The notes beneath the pieces are model-generated. The model did no database searches. It was not told the origin of the DNA and saw only the letters and a program-made list of their open reading frames with translations. DNA of 41,200 nucleotides from Acidobacteriota bacterium (lineage in GTDB: Bacteria; Acidobacteriota; Thermoanaerobaculia; Multivoradales; Multivoraceae), in contig JAPOVF010000026.1 of NCBI GenBank assembly GCA_026708285.1, positions 1 through 41,200 on the forward strand, given 5' to 3'. Each line of letters begins with the position of its first letter. Position 1 is the stretch's first letter. The position numbers were made by a program, and so were the translations under genes. Below are positions 7,481 through 16,741 of this stretch, piece after piece.

Positions 7481-10400
7481 ATGGGAGTCAGTTGCAACCT
7501 CGCCAGTGCGCTCCTGGTGCTGGCGACTACGCAAGCGTTGCCGGCCACGTTGGCTGGGCAAACCGGCAGTCCCCAGGCGGGAACTCAGGAGCCGGACAAC
7601 GACGCGGATGGCCGGGTGGGGAACGCCTTCATGGCCGATCGCAACGGCGATGGCGTGCTGACGGAAGACGAAGTGATGCCAGGCGCGTTCTCACTGCTCG
7701 ATGCCAACAGAGACGGCCGGGCGGAACCCGGCGAGGTGCGCGCGTTCCTCGGGCGCGGGCGTGGCCCCTTCAGTTGGGTGAATCCGCCCGCGGAGGATCG
7801 CAGGGTGCCGGGCGTGACTCACGCGACGTTCATGAGTTCGTCGATGGGTGTTCCGGTGGGCTACAACATCTACCTTCCGCCGGCGTACGACGATGCTGCG
7901 AACCGTCACACCCGCTATCCGGTCATCTACTACCTGCACGGCGGGCGACCGGGCAACGAATCAGCGAGCATCGGCATAGCCGGGCACGTACATGCCGCCA
8001 TTGCTTCCGGCGCCGTGCGCCCGGTGATCTTCGTCTGGGGGAACGGTGGCAGGGTGAGTTGGTACGACTACGAGGATTCCCAGGGGGAGAGTGTCTTCGT
8101 GCGGGAGTTGATTCCGCACATCGACAGCACCTACCGCACCCTGGCACACCGCGGTGGGCGAGCCTTGCAGGGGTTTTCCCAGGGGGGACGAGGGACGACG
8201 CGGATCATGTTCAAGTACCCCCACCTGTTCATCTCTGCCGCGCCCGGCGGCCCCGGCTATGCGGTGGAGAAGCTGGTCTTCGAGAACGACGGCGTTGAAC
8301 GGGACCCGAGGGTGGCGGGTCAGAACGCCAGGTCACTTGACTTCGGGAAGGGCAACGATGCGTACAGCCTTGCCCGGTCCTACGCGCAAGATGGAATGCA
8401 GCCGCCACTCAACATCATGATCTGGGCAGGCAACAGGGGATTCAACTACGAGGCCAGCCTGGAGTACCTTGGCTACCTGGTTGGACTGGGTGTTCCGGCA
8501 GAGCGGCTGATCGCACCAGGTGTGGATCACAACCCGGTCTGGTTCTACGAAACCCACGGCGTGGATTTGTTGCGCTTCCATGACCGCAACTGGGACGATT
8601 CCGAGCCGAATGAGCGGGAGGCCGCGGTAGAGGGCGGCGACGAGGAGCGCGACGAGCACGACGAATCCGAGTCCGACGATCCGGCCGCACACGTCCACGA
8701 GGAGATCGTGGTCACCGGCAGCCGGGCCCGGGAGCGTTCGGTGACGAAGTCGATGGTGCCCATCGACGTGATCTCCGCGGAGCACGTGGCGCATCAGGGG
8801 GAGACGAACCTCGACAACCTTCTGCGCAACGTGGTGCCGTCGCTGAACATCAGTTCGATCAGCGGCGATGCGGCGACCATCGTGCGGCCGACGAACCTGC
8901 GCGGGCTGGCGCCCGACCACACCCTGGTGCTGGTGAACGGCAAGCGGCGGCACCGCGGGGCCGTGATCCTGTGGTCGCGAATCGGTGTTTCCCACGGCGC
9001 TCAGGGACCGGACCTGTCGGCGATTCCAGCCATTGCGCTACGTCAGGTCGAGGTGCTGAGGGACGGCGCTTCGGCGCAGTACGGCTCCGACGCGATCGCG
9101 GGGATCATGAACTTTCTGCTCAAGGATGCACGTTCCGGCGGTTCGCTCGAGGTGCTGACCGGCCTGTACGACGCGGGCGACGGCGAGTCCGTCACCGTGG
9201 CCGGCAACGTCGGTCTGCCCTGGGGCGAGACCGGTTTCGCCAATCTGAGCCTCGAGGTCGGCGGCGCGAACCCGACGAATCGCGCAATCCAGCGCGCGGA
9301 TGCGGCGGCCCTGCTCGCCGCGGGGAACACCCATGTGGCCGATCCCGCGCAGAGGTGGGGCAAGGCCGAGGTCGACGACGACGTGAAGTTCTGGATCAAC
9401 TTCGGCCGGCCGCTGGGTAGCAGCGGGACGGTGCGGTTCTACGGCTGGGCGAACCATGCGGACCGTCACGTGACGGCGAGGAACTTCTTCTTCCGCAACC
9501 CGAACACCCGGGACGCGGTCTACAGCGGCGACGGGGGCGCGTCGCTTCTGATCGGCGACGTCCTGGACGCGGCCGACGGGACGCCGGACGGCTCGGCGGG
9601 ATGCCCGGTCGTCACGGTGACAGACGCGTTGCCAGATCAGGACGCGCTCGCCCGGGTACTTGACGATCCGAACTGCTTCAGCTTCCAGGAGCTCTTCCCG
9701 GGCGGCTTCCAGCCGGTGTTCGGCGGCGACCGCGTGGACTCTTCGCTCGTTCTCGGCGTTCGCGGGTTCACCGCGTCCGGGACCATCTGGGACGTGAGCG
9801 TCAGCGCCGGCCGGAACGAGATCGACTTCCTTCTGTTCGACAGCGTGAACGCGTCGCTCGGACCGCTCAGCCCGACGTCCTTCGAGCCCGGCCTCTATGG
9901 CCAGCGCGACGTGAGCGCGAATCTCGATCTGTTGCGTCAACTCGGCGAGCGGCTCCATCTGGCCGGCGGCCTGGAGTGGCGCGAGGAGCGGTTCGAGATC
10001 GGCCTCGGCGATCCTGCGTCCTGGCGGATCGGCCCCTACGCCCGGCAGGGATTCAGTTCCGGCTCGAACGGCTTCCCCGGGTTCAGCCCGGTCGCCGCGG
10101 GAGACTGGACCCGTTCCAACGCAGCGGTCTACGGCGACCTGGAGTACGGGCCGCCCGACGAGTCCTGGAACCTGGGCCTGGCGGTGCGCTTCGAGGACTA
10201 CGAGGACTTCGGCTCGACGCTCAACGGCAAGATCGCGGGCCGCCGTCAGGTCTCCGAGGCTCTCGCTCTGCGCGCGAGTGCGTCGACGGGCTTCCGGGCG
10301 CCGACGCCGGGCCAGCAGAACGCGTTCAACGTCTCGACGCAGTGGGACGCGGAGCGGTTCGAGCTGGTGAACAACGGCACGATCCCGCCGGCCTCCAGGG

Positions 10401-11152
10401 TCGCGGAGCTACGCGGGGGCAAGGCCCTCGACGCGGAGAAGTCGGTCAACCTGGCAGCCGGCGCGATCGTCGAGCGCGGCTCGTTGACGTTCACGGCGGA
10501 CGTGTTCCGCGTCGAAGTGAGTGATCGGCTGGGAGTCACTGGCCTGTTCGAGCTTCAGCCCTTCGAGGTCGAGCAACTCCTCGCGGAAGGCATCACGAGC
10601 GCCGGCAACATCACGAACTTCCGCTTCTTCGCCAACGACTTCGAGACCCGCACGGAGGGCGTGGACCTGGTCGTGACCTGGCGGCCGCCGCAAGCCGGCG
10701 GGCATACGACGCTCGACCTGGCGCTCAACGTGACGTCGACCGAAGTCGTGGACTTCAACCCGCTGACCCTGGACCAGCAGCGCATCCGCGAGCTGGAGGA
10801 GGCCCTGCCGGGAGTCCGCTGGAATGCGACGCTGCACCACGAACTGGGCCGTCACACCGCGACCCGGAGGCCGGTCGAGCTGCTCGCCAGGCTCGGTTAC
10901 TACGACAGCTGGTACGACCCGTTCATCCCGGTAGATTTCGGCGGCGTGTACCTGCTGGACGCCGAGGTCGGCATCCCGCTGCGCGACGGAGCCCGGCTGG
11001 CGATCGGCGCTCGCAACGCCCTGAGCGAAACGGGTGACGGCAATCCGACGCCGATGCGGCTCGGCAACCTGTACAGCACCCGCGCGCCGTTCGACGTCAG
11101 CGGCGGCTACTACTACACCCGCTTGCAGTACCGATGGGGCGGTGGCGAGTGA
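7481..11152 (+). CDS. Fusion protein: EF-hand pair, esterase domain and TonB-dependent outer-membrane receptor
   Basis: 1223 residues in one uninterrupted frame. Residues 1-26 are a signal peptide. Residues 53-64 (DRNGDGVLTEDE) and 74-85 (DANRDGRAEPGE) are two EF-hand calcium loops. Residues about 112-371 are a putative esterase (esterase D / feruloyl esterase type): YPVIYYLHGG, nucleophile elbow GFSQG with Ser233, and a late His in GVDHNP. Residues 372-406 are a very acidic linker. From 407 a TonB-receptor begins: Ton-box-like EEIVVTGSR, plug motifs TLVLVNGKRRHR and VEVLRDGASAQYGSDAIAGI, then a barrel ending RLQYRW plus a four-residue tail. The fusion puts the esterase in the periplasm, tethered next to the TonB box. 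GGAGG eight bases upstream supports the ATG. The gene follows the dead PQQ gene and converges on the RND operon. Ligand unknown. Confidence 0.9.
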   Translation: MGVSCNLASALLVLATTQALPATLAGQTGSPQAGTQEPDNDADGRVGNAFMADRNGDGVLTEDEVMPGAFSLLDANRDGRAEPGEVRAFLGRGRGPFSWVNPPAEDRRVPGVTHATFMSSSMGVPVGYNIYLPPAYDDAANRHTRYPVIYYLHGGRPGNESASIGIAGHVHAAIASGAVRPVIFVWGNGGRVSWYDYEDSQGESVFVRELIPHIDSTYRTLAHRGGRALQGFSQGGRGTTRIMFKYPHLFISAAPGGPGYAVEKLVFENDGVERDPRVAGQNARSLDFGKGNDAYSLARSYAQDGMQPPLNIMIWAGNRGFNYEASLEYLGYLVGLGVPAERLIAPGVDHNPVWFYETHGVDLLRFHDRNWDDSEPNEREAAVEGGDEERDEHDESESDDPAAHVHEEIVVTGSRARERSVTKSMVPIDVISAEHVAHQGETNLDNLLRNVVPSLNISSISGDAATIVRPTNLRGLAPDHTLVLVNGKRRHRGAVILWSRIGVSHGAQGPDLSAIPAIALRQVEVLRDGASAQYGSDAIAGIMNFLLKDARSGGSLEVLTGLYDAGDGESVTVAGNVGLPWGETGFANLSLEVGGANPTNRAIQRADAAALLAAGNTHVADPAQRWGKAEVDDDVKFWINFGRPLGSSGTVRFYGWANHADRHVTARNFFFRNPNTRDAVYSGDGGASLLIGDVLDAADGTPDGSAGCPVVTVTDALPDQDALARVLDDPNCFSFQELFPGGFQPVFGGDRVDSSLVLGVRGFTASGTIWDVSVSAGRNEIDFLLFDSVNASLGPLSPTSFEPGLYGQRDVSANLDLLRQLGERLHLAGGLEWREERFEIGLGDPASWRIGPYARQGFSSGSNGFPGFSPVAAGDWTRSNAAVYGDLEYGPPDESWNLGLAVRFEDYEDFGSTLNGKIAGRRQVSEALALRASASTGFRAPTPGQQNAFNVSTQWDAERFELVNNGTIPPASRVAELRGGKALDAEKSVNLAAGAIVERGSLTFTADVFRVEVSDRLGVTGLFELQPFEVEQLLAEGITSAGNITNFRFFANDFETRTEGVDLVVTWRPPQAGGHTTLDLALNVTSTEVVDFNPLTLDQQRIRELEEALPGVRWNATLHHELGRHTATRRPVELLARLGYYDSWYDPFIPVDFGGVYLLDAEVGIPLRDGARLAIGARNALSETGDGNPTPMRLGNLYSTRAPFDVSGGYYYTRLQYRWGGGE

Positions 11153-11165
11153 GTCTGTTCCGCGT

Positions 11166-14100
11166 TCAGGCCTGAACCCGGGAGCGTTGCATCGCCGGCG
11201 CGGCTTGCGGCAGGTGCACGCCGGCCTTTCGAGCCGCCTTCCGACGGCCGCGGATGGCCCGCCGCCGTTCCCGCCCGCGCTCGACCAGGAGATAGAGCGA
11301 GGGCACGAAGATCAGCGTGATCAGGGTCGAGGCGAGCAGGCCGCCGACGACCACGCGGGCCAGCGGGGCCTGGAGTTCGGAGCCCTCGCCGATTCCGAGC
11401 GTCAGCGGCAGCAGGCCGAGGGCCGTGGTCAGCGTCGTCATCAGGATGGGCCGCAGGCGACGGCGCGAACCACGGATCAGGGCCTCGCGGAGAGTGCAGC
11501 CGACGTCCCGGCGCATCCGGTTCACGTTGTCGACCAGCACGATCGCGTTGTTGACCACGATGCCGACCAGAACGACGAGGCCGAGGAACGAGTTCATGTT
11601 CAGGGTCGTACCGGTGACCGCCAGGGTCAGAAGCACCCCGAGCAGCGAGAAGGGCACGGCGGTCATGATGACCAGGGGCTGGACCAGGGACTCGAACTGG
11701 ACCGCCATCACCGTGTAGACGAGGAAGACCGCGAGCAGCACGCCGATCAAAAGCTCCACGAAGACCTGGCGCTGCTCTTCCAGCTCGCCGCCCATCTCGA
11801 TGGTGAAACCGTATGGGGTCTCGACGCGCGCCAGCGCGGCTTCGACCTCGCTCGCCACGTCGCTGAACCTTCGCCCGTCGATGCCGGCGAGGACCTGCAT
11901 GTAGCGTTCCTGGTTCTCGCGGTTGATGGACAGGGGCCCCTCGCCGGGATTGATGCTGGCGATCGAACCCAGGGGCACGATGTCGCCGCGCGGAGTGACG
12001 ATGGGCAGTTGCGGCAACTGCTCGATACGCAACCGGTCGTCGGGCTGGAGCTGGACCCGGATGTCGAACTCGTCGCCCTGGTCGCGGAACTTGGTCGCCA
12101 CCCGTCCGAGGACGTAGTGCTCGACCGCGTCGGCGACCTGGCTGCCGTTGAGGCCGAGTTCGGCGAGGCGGGCGCGATCGACCCGGAGCGTGCGCTCGAG
12201 CTGGCCGGATTCACGGTCGAGCCGGGGGTGGACGACTCCGGGGATCGAGGCCATCGTTTCGATCACGCGCTGGGCGAGTTCATTCCCCTGGTCCAGGTCG
12301 TGGCCTCGGATCTCGACGACCAGACGGGCGTCCTGGCCACCGCGCATCATTCGCATCATCATGTTGCTGGAGGAGGCGTAGAGCTGGATCTGGGCTGCCG
12401 GCACGTCGGCGACGGCATGGCGGATCGCCGCGAGGATCTCCTCTTGGCCGCGTTTTCGATCGGTCAGCGGAGTGAGCAGGATCTCCATCGTGCCCTGGTT
12501 GGACTGGGCGGGCCGCCACCAGCTCTCTGGACCGGCGGTGGTGATCAGACTGTCGAGTTCGTCGGGTCTCAGCGCGTCGCGGACCCGGCCCTCGATCTCC
12601 TGCATCGTTCCGGTCGTCGCGTCGAGCGGAGCGCCGACGGGCATCTCGACCCGCATGTTGAGCTGGCCCTCGTCGCTCTCGGGCATCAGCTCGAGCCCGA
12701 TCACCGGAACCAGGGCGACGGATCCGAACAGGAGCACGACGGCCGTGGCCATCACCAGGCCGGGCCTGCCGAGGGCCCACTCGATCATCCGGCCATAGGC
12801 CATGTCGACCGGCCCGAGGGCGGCGACACATTCGTCCGTCACCTGGCGGCTCTTCGGAACCTCCCGCAGCCAGCGGGCGGCGGCTGCCGGAATCAGCGTC
12901 AGGGCAACGAACAGCGCGCAGAGCAGGGCGAAGCTGACGGTGATCGCCAACTGGTTGAAGAAGATGCCGGCGAAACCGGAGATGAAGACCACCGGCAGGA
13001 AGACGGCCACGGTGGTCAGGGTGCCGGCCGCGATCGCCATCGCCACCTCGTTGCTGCCGGCGATCGCCGCGGCGGTGGGGCGTTCGCCCTCATGGAGCCG
13101 GCGGTAGATGCTCTCGAGCACCACGATCGAGCCGTCGACCAGCATGCCGACGCCGAGCGCGATGCCGGCCAGCGAGATCACATTCAGGGTGAACCCGTTG
13201 AAGTACATCAGGGAGATCGTCGCCAGCACCGAGATCGGGATGGCCGCGCCGACGATCAGGGTCGCTCGCATGTCGCGAAGGAAGAACATCAGCACGAGCA
13301 CGGCCAGCGCGGCGCCGAACAGGGCCCCCAGCTGGACGTTGTTGACGGCCTGCCGGATGAACTCCGCGCCGTCCATGAGGATCGCGATCTCGGCGCGGCC
13401 GGCGTAGTCGCGGTTGATCGCGTCGATCTCGCGCTTCAACCGGTCCACGACTTCGACCGTGTTCGAGCCGGACTGCTTCATCACGTACATCCGCATGCCC
13501 GGCACGCCGTTGATCCACAGCTCGTTCGTCAGTTCGCGGATGCCGTCGTCGACCCGTCCGACATCCCGGACCAGGATCGGCCGGCCTTCGCGGATGGCGA
13601 CGATCGTGTTCTCGACGTCGACCTTGCGTTCGAACTCGCCGATCGCCCGGATCAGGACCTCCCGCCCGGTCTCCAGCATGTCGCCGGCGGAGACGTTGCG
13701 GTTCTCGCGGGACAGGGCCATCGTGACCTCGCTCGGCGTGATCCCGAGCGCCGCCATCCGGTCGGCGGCGAGCTGGACCTGAATCTCCCGCACGCGGCCG
13801 CCCTGGACTTCCACCGAGGCGACGCCGGGCAGGCGTTCGAGTCGACGGCTGATCGTCTGTTCGGCCATATGGCGGACCTGGCGCGCGTCGCCCGTGCCCG
13901 AAAGGCCCAGGAAGACGACGGGCATGTCGGAGAGATTGAACTTGAACAGGGTCGGTTCGGACGCGTCTTCGGGCAGCATGCCGCGCACGAAGTCGAGCTG
14001 CTCGCGAATGTCGTTCACCACTTCGTTCAGGTCGACGCCCCAGTCGAACTGGGCCTGGATGCTGCTCATGCCCTCCGCGGACATGGAGTTCAACTGGTCG

Positions 14101-14330
14101 AGGCCGGTGACGGTTGACAGCGCCTGCTCGACCGGCCGGGTGATCAGGCTTTCCATCTCCTCCGGGGCCACGCCCTCGTAGGTCGTTGTGATGGAGATGC
14201 GGGGCATGTCGACTTCGGGCATCAGGTCGACGGCGAGCTGGCGTACCGCGACCAGACCGACCACGACGACGCAGACGTAGAGCATGCCGACCCCGACCGG
14301 ACGGTTTGCGGAGAGACGGGGGAGGTTCAT
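11166..14330 (-). CDS. RND efflux transporter, inner-membrane permease subunit
   Basis: 1054 residues, the normal size for AcrB/MdtB-type pumps. It has the first transmembrane segment at residues 12-30, two large periplasmic loops, and twelve predicted helices in the usual two-fold repeat. In TM4, GVGMLVDGSIVVLESI aligns with the AcrB proton-relay helix; the first Asp is kept and the second is Gly, as in several non-Proteobacterial groups that keep one acidic residue. The repeated permease motif LMPEVDMPRISI at the N-terminus is typical. The start ATG at 14328-14330 lies 13 bases after the stop of the adaptor gene. Its partner outer-membrane channel is not in the window. It is the last gene of the gbsR-adaptor-pump operon. 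Confidence 0.95.
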   Translation of the reverse strand: MNLPRLSANRPVGVGMLYVCVVVVGLVAVRQLAVDLMPEVDMPRISITTTYEGVAPEEMESLITRPVEQALSTVTGLDQLNSMSAEGMSSIQAQFDWGVDLNEVVNDIREQLDFVRGMLPEDASEPTLFKFNLSDMPVVFLGLSGTGDARQVRHMAEQTISRRLERLPGVASVEVQGGRVREIQVQLAADRMAALGITPSEVTMALSRENRNVSAGDMLETGREVLIRAIGEFERKVDVENTIVAIREGRPILVRDVGRVDDGIRELTNELWINGVPGMRMYVMKQSGSNTVEVVDRLKREIDAINRDYAGRAEIAILMDGAEFIRQAVNNVQLGALFGAALAVLVLMFFLRDMRATLIVGAAIPISVLATISLMYFNGFTLNVISLAGIALGVGMLVDGSIVVLESIYRRLHEGERPTAAAIAGSNEVAMAIAAGTLTTVAVFLPVVFISGFAGIFFNQLAITVSFALLCALFVALTLIPAAAARWLREVPKSRQVTDECVAALGPVDMAYGRMIEWALGRPGLVMATAVVLLFGSVALVPVIGLELMPESDEGQLNMRVEMPVGAPLDATTGTMQEIEGRVRDALRPDELDSLITTAGPESWWRPAQSNQGTMEILLTPLTDRKRGQEEILAAIRHAVADVPAAQIQLYASSSNMMMRMMRGGQDARLVVEIRGHDLDQGNELAQRVIETMASIPGVVHPRLDRESGQLERTLRVDRARLAELGLNGSQVADAVEHYVLGRVATKFRDQGDEFDIRVQLQPDDRLRIEQLPQLPIVTPRGDIVPLGSIASINPGEGPLSINRENQERYMQVLAGIDGRRFSDVASEVEAALARVETPYGFTIEMGGELEEQRQVFVELLIGVLLAVFLVYTVMAVQFESLVQPLVIMTAVPFSLLGVLLTLAVTGTTLNMNSFLGLVVLVGIVVNNAIVLVDNVNRMRRDVGCTLREALIRGSRRRLRPILMTTLTTALGLLPLTLGIGEGSELQAPLARVVVGGLLASTLITLIFVPSLYLLVERGRERRRAIRGRRKAARKAGVHLPQAAPAMQRSRVQA

Positions 14331-14343
14331 CTTCAGGCGATCC

Positions 14344-15600
14344 TCAGGATCCGGCGGTGCGCGCCGAGCCACCCGGTCCGTCGGTGGTGTTCACGACCCG
14401 GATCGGCGCACCGTTGCCGAGTTGGTCGTGCCCCAGGGTCAGCACCAGGTCGCCGACTTCGAGCAGGCCCTCGACGGCGCTGAACTCGCCGGAACGCCCG
14501 GCGACGGTCACCGTCCGCCACTCGGCCAGGCCGTCGACCGGTACCAGGACACCGACCGAGCGGGCGCCGTCCATCGCCACGCGTTCCAGCAGGGCGGTGC
14601 CGGGGATGATCAGCGCGTCGTCGAGGTCGCGCAGGCTGACGGAGACGTCCGCGTACATGCCGGGCCGCAGCAGGTCGTCGGTTTCGGCGAGTTCGCCTTC
14701 CACGAGCACGGTGCGGTCGTTGCGGCGTACCTCACCGGCGACCCGGCGGACGGTTCCGGAGAAGGTACGGGTACCCGTGGCCTCAGTCGAGACATCGAAG
14801 GCCGCTCCAGCCTGGACCGAGCCCAGATCGCGCTCGGGAACCCTGAACTGAACCATCAGCGGCGCCTCCTCGGCCAGGCGCAGGATCGGCGTGCCCGGCT
14901 GGACCAGGGCTCCTCGGTCGAGATAACGATCGGCGACCACCGCGTTGAACGGTGAGCGCACCCGCGTGTTGGCGAACTGTTCGGCGAGTAGCGCCTCGCG
15001 GGCCGCCGACTGCCGGACCTGGGCCTCGGCGGCCGCCAGATTGGCTTTCGCCGTGGCGAACTGGGATGTGACCTGCTGCTGTTCCTGCTCGGAGAGCAGG
15101 TTCTGGTCGTAGAGTTCCATCGCCCGGTTGTAGTCCGCTTCGACACCGACGAGTTCGGCGCCCGCCTTGTCGCGGTTCGCCTCGGCGACGCCGAGTTGTC
15201 CGCGAGCCTCCTGGAGCTGGTTGCGAATCTCGATGTCCTCGATGACCGCGACGACGTCGCCCGCGGCGACCCGCTGCCCGATGCGTGCGGGTACGTTGAC
15301 GAGCAGGCCCGAAACCTGAGGCGAGAAGTCGGCCACTTCGCCCACCAGCTCGCCCGAGTAGGCACTGCGCACGGAGAGGTGCCCGCGTCGGGCGGCTTCG
15401 GCCCGCACGGGAACCGCCTGAGCCAGGGTCGCGTCGGCACCGGGGACTGGCCCCGACTGTGGGCCGCGTCCCAGCGCAATGACCGCCGCTGCGGCCAGGA
15501 CGAGCGTTCCGGCAACGGCGATCGCGATCCACGGGCCTCTCAGCCGGCGGCGTGGAGGAGCGGGGCCGGTGCGGGTTGTTCCGGGTCGGATGATGGCCAT
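14344..15600 (-). CDS. RND efflux periplasmic adaptor (HlyD/AcrA family)
   Basis: 418 residues. A single N-terminal membrane anchor (about residues 26-44, IAIAVAGTLVLAAAAVIALG) is followed by the barrel-sandwich (lipoyl) half-motif SGLLVNVPARIGQRVAAGDVVAVIED. A coiled-coil hairpin of about 100 residues follows (RNQLQEARGQLGVAEANRD to AAREALLAEQF). The second lipoyl half is RVRSPFNAVVADRYLDRGALVQPG, then beta-barrel and membrane-proximal domains. It links the RND pump to an outer-membrane channel in a tripartite exporter. It lies directly between the regulator and the pump on one strand. A GAGAGA about eight bases before the ATG supports the start. Confidence 0.93.
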   Translation of the reverse strand: MAIIRPGTTRTGPAPPRRRLRGPWIAIAVAGTLVLAAAAVIALGRGPQSGPVPGADATLAQAVPVRAEAARRGHLSVRSAYSGELVGEVADFSPQVSGLLVNVPARIGQRVAAGDVVAVIEDIEIRNQLQEARGQLGVAEANRDKAGAELVGVEADYNRAMELYDQNLLSEQEQQQVTSQFATAKANLAAAEAQVRQSAAREALLAEQFANTRVRSPFNAVVADRYLDRGALVQPGTPILRLAEEAPLMVQFRVPERDLGSVQAGAAFDVSTEATGTRTFSGTVRRVAGEVRRNDRTVLVEGELAETDDLLRPGMYADVSVSLRDLDDALIIPGTALLERVAMDGARSVGVLVPVDGLAEWRTVTVAGRSGEFSAVEGLLEVGDLVLTLGHDQLGNGAPIRVVNTTDGPGGSARTAGS

Positions 15601-15635
15601 GGGTTCGTTCTCTCTCGGTGTGATCCTGCTTGTGG

Positions 15636-16172
15636 TCAGGAAGCGGCGCGGTCCGGCCCCTGCCCGAACGCGGCGAGCGCCGAATCGAAGCTGTCGGCGA
15701 GGATGGCGTAGAAGCGGATGAGCCCATCGAGGCGAGCCTGGACGATCGCGGCGTCGGCCGGCTCCGGTCCGAGGGCCTGCTTCATCTCCGCTGCCATCGC
15801 CTGCCGGGCGCGGAAGCGCTCGACGACGCGTTGCAGCAGCCCGGGCTGCTCGTTGATCTGGAAGTAGTCGCGGCGGTCGCCCGGGCGGGTGACGCGTTCG
15901 ATCACGCCCATGTTCTCGAGCAACCGCGTGTTCGTACTGATGCTGCCGCGGCTGACGCGCAGGCGCTCGGCGAGGAGGTCGAAGCGGACAGGTTGCGGCG
16001 ACAGGAGGAGCAGCCCGACGAGGCGGCCCGCGATCCGGGGCAGGCGGTCTTCCTCGAGCGCCAGCCCCATGCCCTCGATGAAGCGCTCCTCGGCGGCGCG
16101 GCGGCTCGTGTCGGAGGGAGCGGCGGCTTCGGCGGACTGGTCGGAAACGGGAATTGGCTCGGAGACGGTCAT
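15636..16172 (-). CDS. GbsR/MarR-type transcriptional regulator of the efflux operon
   Basis: 178 residues. A winged helix-turn-helix of the GbsR branch of MarR is seen: ERFIEGMG, PRIAGRLVGLLLLSP, then the recognition region LAERLRVSRGSISTNTRLLENMGVIERV and a wing ending PGDRRDYFQI. A C-terminal helical dimerisation part follows. It is the first gene of the operon with the RND adaptor and permease, so it probably represses that exporter and itself. A promoter with a consensus -35 (16205-16210) and a palindrome (16181-16194) covering the -10 lie immediately upstream. The ATG is only about three bases from the expected transcript start, suggesting a leaderless message. The effector ligand is unknown. 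Confidence 0.88.
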   Translation of the reverse strand: MTVSEPIPVSDQSAEAAAPSDTSRRAAEERFIEGMGLALEEDRLPRIAGRLVGLLLLSPQPVRFDLLAERLRVSRGSISTNTRLLENMGVIERVTRPGDRRDYFQINEQPGLLQRVVERFRARQAMAAEMKQALGPEPADAAIVQARLDGLIRFYAILADSFDSALAAFGQGPDRAAS

Positions 16173-16180
16173 GAGTCAGA

Positions 16181-16210
16181 GATGTTGGAACATCCGGTTT
16201 GTTTTGTCAA
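16181..16210 (-). promoter_or_regulatory. Promoter and operator of the gbsR-adaptor-pump operon
   Basis: On the minus strand a perfect TTGACA -35 (16210-16205) is followed after exactly 17 bases by CAACAT (16187-16182) as the -10. The -10 lies inside the palindrome GATGTT-GG-AACATC (16181-16194, six-base arms). A second imperfect palindrome, about 22 bp with TTGTT and AACAA ends, spans the -35 (16199-16220). Binding at either site would block RNA polymerase, so autoregulation by the GbsR-type protein is the simplest reading. Binding itself is inferred. Confidence 0.65.
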
Positions 16211-16293
16211 GACTGAACAAGATGAACGGACAGGGCTTTGCGCCCCGTAGCGGTTCGGTTGCGTTCTGCGGGGCGAGGCCCTAGTTTCGAGCG

Positions 16294-16680
16294 ATGCCGA
16301 AGTCAGGCGGCAGGCAACGCCCACTCCTGGTGCCCCTCGCGCTGGGCCTTGCGATGCTGGTCTTTGCGCTGCTGCAGGTCAACGACCCGGACCCGCTGAT
16401 CTGGGTGACCTACTACGCGGCGATCGCCTGCGCCTGCGCGGTTGCCGCGTTCCGGCCGCTCTCCAGGGTCGCCTTCATGGCCTTGGCGGCGGTGACCCTG
16501 GCGGGCGCCGCGCTGACCTTTCCCGGCTTCGTCGACTGGGTCTTCCACCGTCCGACCAGCGACCTCTGGGCTCCGATGTCGACCGACAGGATGTACATTG
16601 AGCACAGCCGGGAGCTGTTGGGGCTGGTGATCGCCGCCGCCTTTCTCGTGACGGCGGATCGGCTGTCGCGGAGGCGGTAA
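16294..16680 (+). CDS. TMEM220-like small membrane protein
   Basis: 128 residues with about four hydrophobic helices: residues 11-28, 36-53, 58-76 and 105-121. The first helix ends in LQVNDPDPLIWVTYY, which is the signature of the transmembrane protein 220 family, found in animals and bacteria and of unknown biochemical function. The gene is divergent from the GbsR regulator and convergent with the copper monooxygenase gene. A strong hairpin follows at 16708-16729. The ATG at 16294 has no obvious ribosome-binding site. Confidence 0.8.
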   Translation: MPKSGGRQRPLLVPLALGLAMLVFALLQVNDPDPLIWVTYYAAIACACAVAAFRPLSRVAFMALAAVTLAGAALTFPGFVDWVFHRPTSDLWAPMSTDRMYIEHSRELLGLVIAAAFLVTADRLSRRR

Positions 16681-16683
16681 CGT

Positions 16684-16729
16684 CGCCGCTTCGCGGCGCG
16701 CTCTTCTCCCCGGGTCAGAAGACCCGGGG
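16684..16729. repeat. Double-hairpin element, copy A (terminator-like)
   Basis: Two hairpins lie between converging genes. The first is CGCCGC-TTC-GCGGCG (16684-16698). The second is a perfect nine-base-pair stem CCCCGGGTC-AGAA-GACCCGGGG (16708-16729). There is no T-run, so it is not a textbook intrinsic terminator, although stem strength and position between two stop codons fit a bidirectional terminator. A relative with the same first hairpin and the same AGAA loop, but a different second stem, is at 18072-18111. Confidence 0.7.
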
Positions 16730-16741
16730 TCACTGCTACTG

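Noticed and set aside
11165-11176. Palindrome TTCAGGCCTGAA between the TonB receptor and RND genes as a terminator
   Set aside because: Twelve bases with no loop, overlapping the RND stop codon; too short to form a hairpin and no T-run.
13100-13200. Loss of the second Asp in the RND TM4 proton relay as a sign of inactivation
   Set aside because: Many functional RND permeases outside Proteobacteria keep only one Asp at this position, and the rest of the gene is intact.
11034-14117. A very long open frame (over 1000 codons) antisense to the RND permease gene
   Set aside because: It is rich in His, Asp, Gln and Arg, has no domain, and mirrors the codon bias of the G+C-rich gene on the other strand. 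The minus-strand frame has clear RND motifs.
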